64,000 nucleotides of DNA, taken from the NCBI RefSeq assembly GCF_016772475.1, contig NZ_CP068595.1:5332001-5396000 (forward strand), given 5' to 3'. Shown here one piece after another: positions 36,994 to 45,195 of the stretch. The translations under genes and the position numbers were made by a program. The stretch is from Paenibacillus sonchi (GTDB lineage Bacteria > Bacillota > Bacilli > Paenibacillales > Paenibacillaceae). Below the pieces are notes generated by a model, which was given only the letters and a program-made list of their open reading frames with translations, searched no databases and was not told where the DNA came from. Within the stretch, counting starts at the first letter, position 1, and each line of letters begins with the position of its first letter.

Positions 36994-37007
36994 GAAAACC
37001 GGTTTCC
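36994..37007. promoter_or_regulatory. LacI-family operator-like palindrome
   Basis: GAAAACCGGTTTCC is nearly palindromic with the central CCGG typical of LacI/GalR family operators, ~260 bp upstream of the CGTase start. It may bind a maltose-type regulator. No such regulator lies in the window. Confidence 0.4.
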
Positions 37008-37355
37008 TTACCAAAAATAACACTGTTAATTAGAACAAGTCAATACCTTAAATGGAAAAAAATGAAGTAAATATATAGGATATATAATTAGTACTAAAAA
37101 AGTAGGAACGGAGTAATGCACACCAATCTGGAGGCTGACGCCAATGCGAATCTTTTAAGCTAGTTAAGAACTAGCAATCTGTTGCACTGTCTGCAGCCGC
37201 AGACTGTTAAATTGGCAGAAAAACTCATTCTATTGCACTATGTACATTAGAATTCTCTGGAAAAATTGGTTTTAGCCCCCTCTTTACGGAAAGGGAAACA
37301 GGAAATTTCAGACACTTGAATACTAAATAGAACTTGACTTGTAATGGGGCAATTG
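37008..37355. other. Long intergenic stretch without a gene
   Basis: Nothing coding is seen. Two short perfect palindromes are present: GCTAGTT-aag-AACTAGC (37159-37175) and GTCTGC-agcc-GCAGAC (37189-37204). Neither is followed by a T run, so they are not clear terminators. Confidence 0.4.
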
Positions 37356-37379
37356 TATTATAATAACACTATGATAATA
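37356..37379 (+). promoter_or_regulatory. Inverted repeat in the promoter of the Nudix regulator
   Basis: TATTAT (37356-37361) and ATAATA (37374-37379) are perfect arms 12 nt apart. The region contains a TATAAT-like -10 and has TTGACT (19-nt spacing) upstream. Autoregulation by the NrtR-like protein is inferred. Confidence 0.45.
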
Positions 37380-37488
37380 ACATATGTGTAATATCACAGC
37401 GTTAAAAACATACCTGGTAAAAACTCAGTGAGTAATAACGATCAAGGTGATAATGATTCACAAGAATATAACCCTAAGGAGATTTCAC

Positions 37489-38394
37489 ATGCCCAAAAAA
37501 CCGGTCACTGACCGCAATGGCTTAACTGAGGAACAATTTCTGCAGAGCTATGATGCCGGGAGGTATGAACGCCCGTCCGTTACTGTCGATATGCTGATCT
37601 TCACGGTGATGGAGCAGGAGCAGGACAATTACCGCAAGCTGTCGGAGAAATCGTTGCAGCTCCTGATGATCCAGCGCGGGGAGCACCCGTATCTTGGCCA
37701 ATGGGCGCTCCCTGGGGGATTCGTCGGTGTAGATGAGAGTCTGGAGGACGCCGCCCTCCGGGAGCTGTACAGCGAGACGAATATCGATAATGTCTATATG
37801 GAGCAGCTGTATACCTGGGGAGATGTGGGCCGTGATCCGCGTATGCGCGTAATCAGCAGCTCATATATCGCGCTGGTTGACCGCAAGACGCTTGACGTGC
37901 AGGCTGGCGATGATGCTGCAGATGCGGGCTGGTTCGAGGTCACGTATGATGTGCTGGAATCCGGCCGCAAGGAGCTGGCGGAAGGTTATGTGGAGGAGCA
38001 AAAGATTCGCATCACCTTGCAGAAGGAGGATGTTGAGCTTACTGGTGTAGTCGCTATTACTGAAACCGTCCAAGGGCATGTCCGGCGCGTCCGGCGGGAG
38101 ATTGCCGAGAATCACGGCTTCGCCTTTGATCACCTGAAGATGATCCAATATGCGATAGAACGCCTGCGGGGCAAGGTGGAATATACCGATATTATTTTCA
38201 ATCTGATGCCGCCGCTGTTTACCCTGTCCGAGCTTCAGCGGGTCTACGAAATTATCCTTGGCAGAGAGCTGCTGGCTCCGGCATTCCGCCGCAAAATTGC
38301 CGATAGTGTAACTGAAACTGAAGAATTCACCAAAGATGCGGGCCACCGCCCTTCGAAGCTGTACCGGTACAGAGCGGACAAGGGTTCCCGGTAA
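37489..38394 (+). CDS. NrtR-like Nudix-domain transcriptional regulator
   Basis: A 301-residue protein with an N-terminal Nudix domain (~20-180) and a C-terminal winged-helix domain (~215-300; DIIFNLMPPLFTLSELQRVYEI), the NrtR layout. The Nudix box reads GGFVGVDESLEDAALREL then YSETNI: the second catalytic Glu and the Gly of REUXEEXGU are replaced, as in NrtR proteins that bind but do not hydrolyse ADP-ribose. ATG 37489 follows AAGGAG 7 nt upstream. NrtR family members repress NAD-metabolism genes until ADP-ribose rises. The downstream NADAR and PARG genes make an ADP-ribose signal very plausible. Confidence 0.85.
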   Translation: MPKKPVTDRNGLTEEQFLQSYDAGRYERPSVTVDMLIFTVMEQEQDNYRKLSEKSLQLLMIQRGEHPYLGQWALPGGFVGVDESLEDAALRELYSETNIDNVYMEQLYTWGDVGRDPRMRVISSSYIALVDRKTLDVQAGDDAADAGWFEVTYDVLESGRKELAEGYVEEQKIRITLQKEDVELTGVVAITETVQGHVRRVRREIAENHGFAFDHLKMIQYAIERLRGKVEYTDIIFNLMPPLFTLSELQRVYEIILGRELLAPAFRRKIADSVTETEEFTKDAGHRPSKLYRYRADKGSR

Positions 38395-38427
38395 ATTTTC
38401 GAATGAACACAGAACGGAGAGTTTCCT

Positions 38428-38903
38428 ATGGAGAAATTTACTTACTTTTACCGCAGCGGTTCGCCGTTTTCCCAGTGGTACCCTTGCTATTTTACAGTCG
38501 ATGAGCATACCTTCAACTGTGCAGAACAATACATGATGTATGCCAAGGCGCTGCTATTCAGGGATGAAGAAACCGCCATGCAGATCCTGCGGGCCAGAAC
38601 ACCCCGAACGCAAAAGGAGCTGGGACGCAAAGTCAGCGGCTTCAATGACACGGAGTGGAAAAATCACTGCCGCGATATTGTATATCAGGGGAACCGGGAA
38701 AAATTTCTGCAAAATGAAGAACTGCTGCAGCAGCTGCTCGATACTAAGGGAACTACCTTGGTGGAGGCTAGTCCGACGGACCGGATCTGGGGTGTGGGCC
38801 TCACAGAAGACGACCCCGAATCCGCAGCAGAAGCAGCTGGAGGGGCAGCAATTGGCTGGGGGAAGTGCTGACGAAGCTGCGTGACGATCTGTTGCAGGAA
38901 TAA
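38428..38903 (+). CDS. NADAR (YbiA-like) ADP-ribose N-glycosidase, frameshifted near the end
   Basis: About 158 residues when corrected. Family features: FYRSGSPFSQWYP at the start, CAEQYMMYAKALLF, and DRIWGVGL near the end. As given, the frame diverges after EDDP; one added C in the CCCC run (38814-38817) restores WRGSNWLGEVLTKLRDDLL, the family C terminus, with stop at 38901-38903. Uncorrected it would end at 38871. NADAR enzymes remove ADP-ribose linked through N-glycosidic bonds, reported for guanine-ADP-ribosylated DNA. It lies 33 nt after the Nudix regulator and 39 nt before the PARG gene. Confidence 0.88.
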
Positions 38904-38942
38904 ACAAACCCGGGATAACACCGGAGCAAGGAGTGGATATCA

Positions 38943-39809
38943 ATGAATCAAAGTCTCAATCCCAGAAATAAAAGAGCGTCTATTGCGCGTGAAACACTGG
39001 ATATATTGGAAAAAGGAAACTATACAGGTCCTGCGGGCCGGATGGTTGACATTGCCGAGGACGTCAACGCATGCATCTCGGGGACTCGGCTGTATGCCCC
39101 GGATGAGCTGCCTCAGCTGATTACAGCTGCACGGTCACGGATGGGGGAAGCTTCCGGACGGCGCGCGGAACTGGCAGTCACCGGAGAATCAACTCTGGAA
39201 GCGGCATACCGGCTGGTGGTCAAGGAAGGCAGGGTGCAGACGGTATGTCTGAACTTTGCTTCCGCCAAGAACCCGGGAGGCGGCTTCCTCGGCGGCAGCC
39301 AGGCTCAGGAGGAAAGCTTGGCCCGTGCCTCTGCGCTGTATCCGGCAATCTCACAAAAAGATGAAATGTACAAATACAACCGCAGCCGCAAAACCTGTCT
39401 GTACTCTCACTACATGATTCATTCTCCGCAAGTTCCCGTGATCCGTGACAATCAGGACCAGCTGCTGGCCGAGCCTTATTGTGTGTCGTTCATAACCGCA
39501 CCAGCGGTAAATGCAGGGGTTGTCCGCGAGCGGGAGCCTCAGGAGGCCGGACTTATCAAGACTGTTATGCTGGAGCGAATCCGTTATATTCTGGCGGTTG
39601 CTGCCAGGAATGGACACAAGACTATCGTGCTCGGAGCGTTTGGCTGCGGAGTTTTCCGCAACAATCCGGCAGAGGTGGCCGGGTGGTTCAGGCAGGTGCT
39701 GCTGGATGAAGGATACCAGAGTCTGTTTGAGCAGATTGTTTTTGCTGTGCTGGATCATTCTCCGCAGCAGAGCACGCTGGGCGCTTTTCGGACAGTCTTC
39801 AGTGCATAA
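38943..39809 (+). CDS. Bacterial-type poly(ADP-ribose) glycohydrolase (TIGR02452 family)
   Basis: A 288-residue macrodomain-fold hydrolase. The PARG signature is complete: NPGGGFLGGSQAQEESLARAS, with the GGG loop and the catalytic Glu pair in QEE. Later features are FITAPAVNAG and TIVLGAFGCGVFRNNP, both typical of microbial PARG. It removes ADP-ribose chains or the terminal unit from modified targets. It follows the NADAR gene with GGAGTGG as ribosome site, so regulator, NADAR and PARG look like one operon. No ADP-ribosyltransferase is adjacent. Confidence 0.9.
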   Translation: MNQSLNPRNKRASIARETLDILEKGNYTGPAGRMVDIAEDVNACISGTRLYAPDELPQLITAARSRMGEASGRRAELAVTGESTLEAAYRLVVKEGRVQTVCLNFASAKNPGGGFLGGSQAQEESLARASALYPAISQKDEMYKYNRSRKTCLYSHYMIHSPQVPVIRDNQDQLLAEPYCVSFITAPAVNAGVVREREPQEAGLIKTVMLERIRYILAVAARNGHKTIVLGAFGCGVFRNNPAEVAGWFRQVLLDEGYQSLFEQIVFAVLDHSPQQSTLGAFRTVFSA

Positions 39810-39952
39810 AAGCGGGGAGGATTGTTCGTTTCACTCCAAAACCTTGTTACATTGTGTCGTGTGATGTTGTTAACAGAACTTTTATGTTGAAAAGTGGAAA
39901 ATTAAATAAGCTTGTCATTATGTAAAATATGGAAGAAGGCCGGGTGGGTCAA

Positions 39953-39959
39953 TGATTAA
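39953..39959 (+). repeat. Left target-site duplication (7 bp)
   Basis: TGATTAA flanks the left end of the insertion sequence and is repeated at 41414-41420. Confidence 0.85.
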
Positions 39960-41413
39960 CTTGAGTCTTGTAAAAAACGTGCTGTCGGACAAATGGAATC
40001 AAAGTCAAATCGTTAGAACCTTTGTCGAACAGGCAGACAGAAGAAGGACATCCAGCCTTGTTGGAGAAATTGTCGTTTACCAGACCACAATTTCCAGATA
40101 AAGGAGATGTCCCACTATTATGTTATCCCTCTACCTGCCCATCGTCAAGTTTATTTTGGCCCTCCATTTGCAAATGTCTAAGCCACAGCTCGGCCATCTG
40201 TTTACGCTCGTTCAAGGCATCATTCTCTGTGCCGGACGGAAGAATATCACTCAAATTCAGCATGCGGCCAAAGGCAATCGTCATTTAAGCAGCGCGACGA
40301 ATTTCCTGAATCATTCGCCGTGGTGTGTGAACCGCATGCAGCGTCGGCGCATGGAAAGGGTCATGAAACTTATTTCTGCCAAAGCTGGCGATAAGCGAGC
40401 TCCCGTATTCCTCATCGTGGACGACACGTGTTGCAAGAAAGACAAGTCGACGAAGAAAATGGAGGGGCTCAGCTTTCAGTATGCTCATGAAGCCGGGAAA
40501 ACGGTATGGTGCCATTGCTTGGTCACTACGCATGTGGTTGCTGCAGAGGGCTCCTATGCCTGGGATTATCGCCCCTACTATCCCAAGAAGTACTGCCAGG
40601 CTCAGCGTCTGCCTTTTAAGAGCAAAAATGATTTAGCGTTAGAGATGGTCGAGGCGTTTCCCAATCCCCAAGACGAACGGGTCTACGTCCTCATAGATAG
40701 CTGGTACACCAGCGAAAAAGTGATTAACGCGTGTAACCGCAAAGGATTTCATGTCATTGCCGCCGTCAAAACCAATCGCCGGATTCGTCCGGCGGGGATT
40801 AGCATGCCTTTAGATGATTTCGCCCAGCAGTACATTCGCAAGTCTGACCTCCACTCCGTTACGGTAGAGGATCAGGGAAAGTACTGGGTCTACCCGTACG
40901 AGGGACCGGTGAGCGACATCGAAAACGTCAAATTGTTGCTGTCCTGGAAGGACGAATACACCGCTTCGAGCAAACCACAGGTTTGTCTCCTGTGCACGGA
41001 TCTGTCTCTGGATCTCGTTACGATCCAAAGGTATTATCACGTGCGGTGGAATATCGAGACGGGATATCGATACTTCAAGGAACTGCTTGGCTTTGACCAA
41101 TATCAATTGCTTTCGCTTCATGGCATTGAGCGCTTTTGGGCGATCCAGTTCTTGACGCAGAATTTCTTGGAGTGTCAGCGGCAAGAGTGGATGACACCAA
41201 CCTCCAAGCTCACGCTGGGTGATGTAGTGCGCCGCATTCGAGAAGAGCATTTCGGGCAAATGATCGTCTATGTGTATCAACAAGCCCTGGAAAAGAAGCC
41301 TCTTTTCGACATTCTCCAGTTATTTCGGTTGTCTGCCTAAAGCGTCTAGTACCCTAACACACTACAACTCTGTCCATTTCAGGATCTTTCAGGTTGATTT
41401 TGCAAGACTCAAG
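39960..41413 (+). mobile_element. IS4/IS701-like insertion sequence, 1454 bp
   Basis: The element has perfect 11-bp terminal inverted repeats, CTTGAGTCTTG (39960-39970) and CAAGACTCAAG (41403-41413), flanked by the 7-bp duplication TGATTAA. It carries one transposase gene, apparently intact. It inserted between the first two bases of the ATG of a hemerythrin gene: its last base G followed by the duplicated TG makes GTG, a new possible start. Clean ends, intact duplication and intact transposase suggest a recent insertion. Confidence 0.93.
40120..41340 (+). CDS. DDE transposase of the IS
   Basis: 406 residues. The DDE catalytic residues can be placed: Asp in FLIVDDTCCKKDKS, Asp in VLIDSWYTSEKV, and Glu in the Y-x2-RWNIETGYRYFKELLG helix, which has the YREK-like pattern of the IS4/IS701 superfamily. 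Start ATG 40120 follows AAAGGAG. It is full-length without stops, so the element could be active. Exact IS family needs comparison with ISfinder. Confidence 0.9.
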   Translation: MLSLYLPIVKFILALHLQMSKPQLGHLFTLVQGIILCAGRKNITQIQHAAKGNRHLSSATNFLNHSPWCVNRMQRRRMERVMKLISAKAGDKRAPVFLIVDDTCCKKDKSTKKMEGLSFQYAHEAGKTVWCHCLVTTHVVAAEGSYAWDYRPYYPKKYCQAQRLPFKSKNDLALEMVEAFPNPQDERVYVLIDSWYTSEKVINACNRKGFHVIAAVKTNRRIRPAGISMPLDDFAQQYIRKSDLHSVTVEDQGKYWVYPYEGPVSDIENVKLLLSWKDEYTASSKPQVCLLCTDLSLDLVTIQRYYHVRWNIETGYRYFKELLGFDQYQLLSLHGIERFWAIQFLTQNFLECQRQEWMTPTSKLTLGDVVRRIREEHFGQMIVYVYQQALEKKPLFDILQLFRLSA

Positions 41414-41826
41414 TGATTAACTGGAAGGATTCATATGACATCGGGGTCGAAAAGATTGACTGCCAGCACAGACAGCTGCTTGTGAAGCTGAATGAATTTT
41501 TTGAAGCTTGCACGAACCAGCAGGGGAAAGAAAAGATTGAAGAGACTCTGAAGTTCCTCAAGGAGTATACGCTTGAACATTTCAGCGATGAGGAACACTT
41601 GATGCAGGACATCGATTTTCCGGAATTGGCCGAGCACCGCAAGACCCATGCTGAATTTGTAAAGACCGTGCTGGATCTGGAGGAAAGCATCAAGAGCAAG
41701 GGCGTATCCGTCCTGTCTACCATCAAGCTGAACCGCACATTAACAGACTGGCTGCTCAATCATATCAACAAATGCGATAAGCTGATTGGGCAATGCATTG
41801 CCAGCAAGGGCAATCAAGCCGTATAA
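41413..41826 (+). CDS. Bacteriohemerythrin, start codon rebuilt by an IS
   Basis: A 137-residue hemerythrin-type oxygen-binding protein. Diiron ligands are visible: His in DCQHRQL, His in TLEHFSDEEHLM with the Glu, His in LAEHRKTHAEF, and NHINKCDK near the end. The native start (39952-39954, after a GGTGGG site) is now 1.45 kb away. The copy reads GTG-ATT-AAC from 41413, using the IS terminal G. No good ribosome site precedes this GTG, so expression is probably low or lost. The protein sequence itself is complete. Confidence 0.88.
   Translation: MINWKDSYDIGVEKIDCQHRQLLVKLNEFFEACTNQQGKEKIEETLKFLKEYTLEHFSDEEHLMQDIDFPELAEHRKTHAEFVKTVLDLEESIKSKGVSVLSTIKLNRTLTDWLLNHINKCDKLIGQCIASKGNQAV
41414..41420 (+). 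repeat. Right target-site duplication (7 bp)
   Basis: TGATTAA, matching 39953-39959; the next base C continues the interrupted hemerythrin codon AAC. Confidence 0.85.
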
Positions 41827-41857
41827 TTTCCACCGTGTAACTTATAGAGGGAAGATG

Positions 41858-41884
41858 AAGATGCCGCAGGGCATTTTCTTTTTT
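41858..41884 (+). terminator. Rho-independent terminator
   Basis: ATGCC-gcag-GGCAT (41861-41874), extended by GAA/TTC, then a T-rich run. It ends the hemerythrin gene. The stretch 41885-42075 holds no gene, only a TTGACA (~42037-42042) that may belong to the marR promoter. Confidence 0.75.
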
Positions 41885-42075
41885 TGTCTTTTTACGGAAA
41901 CAGACACTCCGGTTACGGGTTTAGCGCAAGGAACACAGCCCATTTATTCCCCAAAATTGCTTCTGATCTGCACCTGGGGACCGCCGATCCGCCTGGCCAG
42001 CCGCTCCGAGCTGATCAAGCTGGAGGTAATAAATCTTTGACATTCACCGCCGGATAAGTTACTTTAATCATGATA

Positions 42076-42093
42076 TAGTTAAGGGATTAACTA
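42076..42093 (+). promoter_or_regulatory. MarR operator, copy 1
   Basis: TAGTTAA-GGGA-TTAACTA, a perfect 7-bp-arm palindrome just upstream of the marR-type gene. The same palindrome with a different centre is at 44205-44222. Confidence 0.75.
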
Positions 42094-42112
42094 ATTGGAG
42101 CTGAACAATGCT

Positions 42113-42604
42113 ATGGATTCACTGCAGGAAGACAATATGCCCAAAAGAGAAGCGAATATAGACGGTTTGCAGCAGTTTGTTCTGGACTTTCCGCTGGCTA
42201 ACGAGGCCTTTTTTGCTCTGGTGGAGACGACAGCAGGTCTTGTCGCGGTTTCGGAGAAGTACTGGCAGGCACAGGGGCTGAATGGCGCAAGAATCCGTGT
42301 GCTGGTGGAGATCGCGAAGCAAGGAGGCGCCATTCTCCCCTCGGTGCTGGCCAGTCGGATCGGGGTGACCAAAGCGAATATCAGCTTGCTGCTGACTCCG
42401 CTGGAGAAGGATGGATATATCAGCAGGACAGAGCATGTCCGCGATGGGCGCAAATCGGTCATTTCACTTACAGAAGCCGGACGGGCACTGCTGTCCCAAC
42501 AGCTTCCCGGAAACCGCGAAACGGTTGCCGGGGTGATGAACCGGCTGGACACGGATGAGCTGCGCCAGCTGATGGGGTTGCTGCATAAGCTGAACAAGCC
42601 GTAA
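42113..42604 (+). CDS. MarR family transcriptional regulator
   Basis: A 163-residue MarR protein. The winged HTH spans about 50-115: ILPSVLASRIGVTKANISLLL is split between turn and recognition helix, and the wing carries the DGRKSVISLTEAG motif. Start ATG 42113 is chosen; an in-frame TTG at 42095 lies inside the GGAG ribosome-site region. A palindrome at its own promoter and an identical one before the NmrA-like gene at 44266 suggest it represses both. Ligand unknown. Confidence 0.88.
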   Translation: MDSLQEDNMPKREANIDGLQQFVLDFPLANEAFFALVETTAGLVAVSEKYWQAQGLNGARIRVLVEIAKQGGAILPSVLASRIGVTKANISLLLTPLEKDGYISRTEHVRDGRKSVISLTEAGRALLSQQLPGNRETVAGVMNRLDTDELRQLMGLLHKLNKP

Positions 42605-42652
42605 TATGGGACAAGATGTGAGATAGATAACCGGATAAGGAGAGAAGAGTGT

Positions 42653-44062
42653 ATGAAACGCAAGGAGATGGGGATCAATCCATTATTAGTCACTATTATG
42701 ACAGGTGTGGAACTACAAGAAAGCGAAGTGCCAAGGTTAACCATGCTTCCAGGAATAACAGGACGAATGGTATTTAAGCGAATAACGAAGATAAATCCCC
42801 CGCATCCCCCCAAAAAACAGCGGTTACGATGTACTGAATGTGGTCATACAGCAGGATATGATCTGGGGTTAATTGCCTTTGATATTGATAAATGGAAATC
42901 TGACAAAGACCGTGAGGGATTTGAAGGTAAAAAGGACACTTCGTTTGATTTGCAAACATCGATAATGGATTATTTGCAATTTACCGGCTATTTTCGTTGC
43001 AGTAATTGCAATAGTGCCGGAGCGTGGGAGCTTGCATCTTCAAATTTATTATTTGAACTGATGGCGGGTATGATGAGAAAAATGAATAGTTCATATGATG
43101 ACAGCACTGACGGTGTCATGTACGGGGGGCTGACTCTTCATGACGGCAGCAGACCACGGTGGATGAGTGAGGGAGAGGAGCATTTTCTGGAGCAGTTGAA
43201 AGTGCAGCCTGAGGACGGCTACCTATGGAACAAGCTGGGGAATTTATATTTTTCAGGTGGCAGACCCGAGCTGGCCGCTGCTGTCTTTGAGCATTCGGTC
43301 AGCATCGATGCTTCCCAGATGGAATCTCACTATTCGCTTGGGAAAATATTGCTGGAAATTGGAGAGATGGAGCTGGCCGCCAAGTACTTGCGTCAAGCGG
43401 TGCTGTATGCCGGCACTTATACTAGACTCGGTGCCTTGGAGCTTCGGGAGATGCTGGCTGTTATATTATACTCTTTATTCGAGCTTTATGATGGTTTCCA
43501 GAGGCTAGCGCCTTCATTATTTCCTGCGGAAGAGGAGATTGCTATGATGGAGGGATTCGAAGAAACAGCAGCAGCTGCAATCCCGACCATGGATCTGAGA
43601 AATTTGAATGTGATCCAAGGAGATCTGAAGTCCTTCTATCCTGTTGCAGAGATGTATATGGGGAGCCGTGCCGGGGATCTTCCAGCGCATGAGCGTAAGC
43701 TTAAGGAGCAGGCACCGGCAATCGGGGGGACGGCTAATCCGGTGGATGCCAACAGGTTTCCCCTCAAGGGTTGGGGATCTAAGCAGCGGCCGATTATAAT
43801 CCGGGCCAAGACAGAAGCGAGGATGAAGCAGGTGCAGCTTGTATGTGATCATTTTGGCTGGAACTATATGATGGGTATGGAGTTTACTGAGGATCTTTCG
43901 GATTTGGAGAAGGCGATCAAGGAGAAACTGACTCCGGATAATATCTATGATCCTTGTCCTTGCGGAAGCGGGAAAAAGTTCAAATTCTGCTGCGCAAGCA
44001 CCATGAAGAATTTTGATCTGGATGTCTACTTGGCGGCGTTTACTGGAGGAGAGACACAATAA
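42653..44062 (+). CDS. SEC-C zinc-motif protein with TPR and zinc-ribbon regions
   Basis: A 469-residue cytosolic protein. Near residue 60 and again near 117 are CxxC pairs (RCTECG, RCSNCN), probably a zinc ribbon. TPR-like helices follow (~180-265; AAVFEHSVSIDASQMESHYSLG). The C-terminal DPCPCGSGKKFKFCC is a complete SEC-C zinc motif like that of SecA. The region before it (RAKTEARMKQVQLVCDHFGW) is found in other SEC-C proteins of unknown role. Start has a GGAGAGAAGAG site. It lies 48 nt after marR and may be co-transcribed with it. Confidence 0.8.
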   Translation: MKRKEMGINPLLVTIMTGVELQESEVPRLTMLPGITGRMVFKRITKINPPHPPKKQRLRCTECGHTAGYDLGLIAFDIDKWKSDKDREGFEGKKDTSFDLQTSIMDYLQFTGYFRCSNCNSAGAWELASSNLLFELMAGMMRKMNSSYDDSTDGVMYGGLTLHDGSRPRWMSEGEEHFLEQLKVQPEDGYLWNKLGNLYFSGGRPELAAAVFEHSVSIDASQMESHYSLGKILLEIGEMELAAKYLRQAVLYAGTYTRLGALELREMLAVILYSLFELYDGFQRLAPSLFPAEEEIAMMEGFEETAAAAIPTMDLRNLNVIQGDLKSFYPVAEMYMGSRAGDLPAHERKLKEQAPAIGGTANPVDANRFPLKGWGSKQRPIIIRAKTEARMKQVQLVCDHFGWNYMMGMEFTEDLSDLEKAIKEKLTPDNIYDPCPCGSGKKFKFCCASTMKNFDLDVYLAAFTGGETQ

Positions 44063-44167
44063 TGGTACCGATATCATTGGATGTATGCTTTACTTGTTTG
44101 ACAGGTGAAGCTGATGATTCAGAAGATTACGAGATAAATTGGGTTTGTTAAAAAACGGGATCAGGCT

Positions 44168-44196
44168 AAACTGGATAATTCAATATCCAGTTTTAC
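44168..44196 (+). terminator. Rho-independent terminator
   Basis: AAACTGGATA (44168-44177) pairs with TATCCAGTTT (44184-44193). It separates the SEC-C gene from the next promoter. Confidence 0.75.
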
Positions 44197-44204
44197 TACC
44201 CATG

Positions 44205-44222
44205 TAGTTAAGTGCTTAACTA
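44205..44222 (+). promoter_or_regulatory. MarR operator, copy 2
   Basis: TAGTTAA-GTGC-TTAACTA, with arms identical to those at 42076-42093 and the centre different. It lies ~45 nt before the NmrA-like gene. Confidence 0.75.
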
Positions 44223-44265
44223 TTAATAAGGGACAGAATAAGAATTTATAGGAGGATGTATTGAT

Positions 44266-45087
44266 ATGACTATTATGATCACCGGAGCTACAGGACAATT
44301 AGGCAGTCTGATTATTGAGAATTTGCTAGCCGAACTCTCGGACAGCACAATCATCGCGGGAGTCCGTAATTTGGATACGGCTACACACTTCAAAGACAAA
44401 GGAGTTGTAGTCCGCTGCGCCGATTACGATAGGCCGGAAACGCTGCAGGACGCTTTTGCCGGAGTGAACAAGCTGCTGCTGATTTCCAGCTCACATACGG
44501 ATGATGATGTCCGGCTGGTTCAACATAAGCGGGTGATCGATGCAGCCAAGGCAGCCGGAGTTGCGCATATTTTGTATACCAGCTTTGCTTTTCCGCAAGC
44601 AGGCAATAAGGGAACAAGCAGCGTTCATGGCCTTACCGAACAGGCGATACTCGATTCGGGAATGGACTATACGATTTTACGCAACGGCCTGTACATTGAT
44701 TTCGTGGGCGTACTTGGCCTGAATGAGGCAATATGCAGTGGTGTGCTGGCGACGCAGCCTGGTGATTGGCAGTTCAATGCCGTAACACGCCGTGACCTGG
44801 CGCAGGCAACCGCAAAGGTGCTGGCCGGAAACGGGCATGAGCATCGGATTTATGAGCTGGCTGCGGCGCAGACATGGACGTTTGCCGGCCTTGCAGAAGT
44901 GCTTACTGAGCTTGCCGGCAAGCCGGTAATCCATACTGCAGATGCGTCTGTGCAGCACTGGATCTATCATTTTCTGAGCAGTATTGATACTAAGTCCACC
45001 TCAAACGATCTGGAGCAATTGATGGGACAGCCCGTAACATCGCTTAAGGAGAGCATCGCACCTTTTTTGAATCTGGAGAATGTGTGA
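44266..45087 (+). CDS. NmrA/QorB-like NAD(P)-binding oxidoreductase
   Basis: A 273-residue atypical SDR with TGATGQLGSLIIENLL as cofactor motif at the N terminus. The catalytic YxxxK is absent, as in NmrA-like redox sensors and QorB-type quinone oxidoreductases (LLLISSSHTDDDVRLVQHKRVIDAAK is the family region, given here in two halves around residue 75). Start ATG 44266 follows GGAGG. MarR-controlled enzymes of this type often handle quinones or electrophiles; that role is inferred from the shared palindrome. Confidence 0.85.
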   Translation: MTIMITGATGQLGSLIIENLLAELSDSTIIAGVRNLDTATHFKDKGVVVRCADYDRPETLQDAFAGVNKLLLISSSHTDDDVRLVQHKRVIDAAKAAGVAHILYTSFAFPQAGNKGTSSVHGLTEQAILDSGMDYTILRNGLYIDFVGVLGLNEAICSGVLATQPGDWQFNAVTRRDLAQATAKVLAGNGHEHRIYELAAAQTWTFAGLAEVLTELAGKPVIHTADASVQHWIYHFLSSIDTKSTSNDLEQLMGQPVTSLKESIAPFLNLENV

Positions 45088-45195
45088 ATATTTCCCGGGT
45101 GGCGGTATCGTCCTGCGGTCCCCAAGTTGTCTAATTCCCTCAATATTGCTACTATGATGTCAGCATAAAAGGGGATACCCGGGGAGTGAGAAGGA

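Noticed and set aside
37159..37204. Two palindromes as transcription terminators
   Set aside because: No T run follows either stem and no gene ends just upstream.
41786..42040. Short open frame after the hemerythrin gene
   Set aside because: It overlaps the hemerythrin end and the terminator hairpin and has no ribosome site or similarity I recognise.
42653..44062. SecA-related translocase component
   Set aside because: Only the SEC-C zinc motif is shared with SecA; there is no ATPase motor, and zinc-ribbon and TPR parts point to a different protein.
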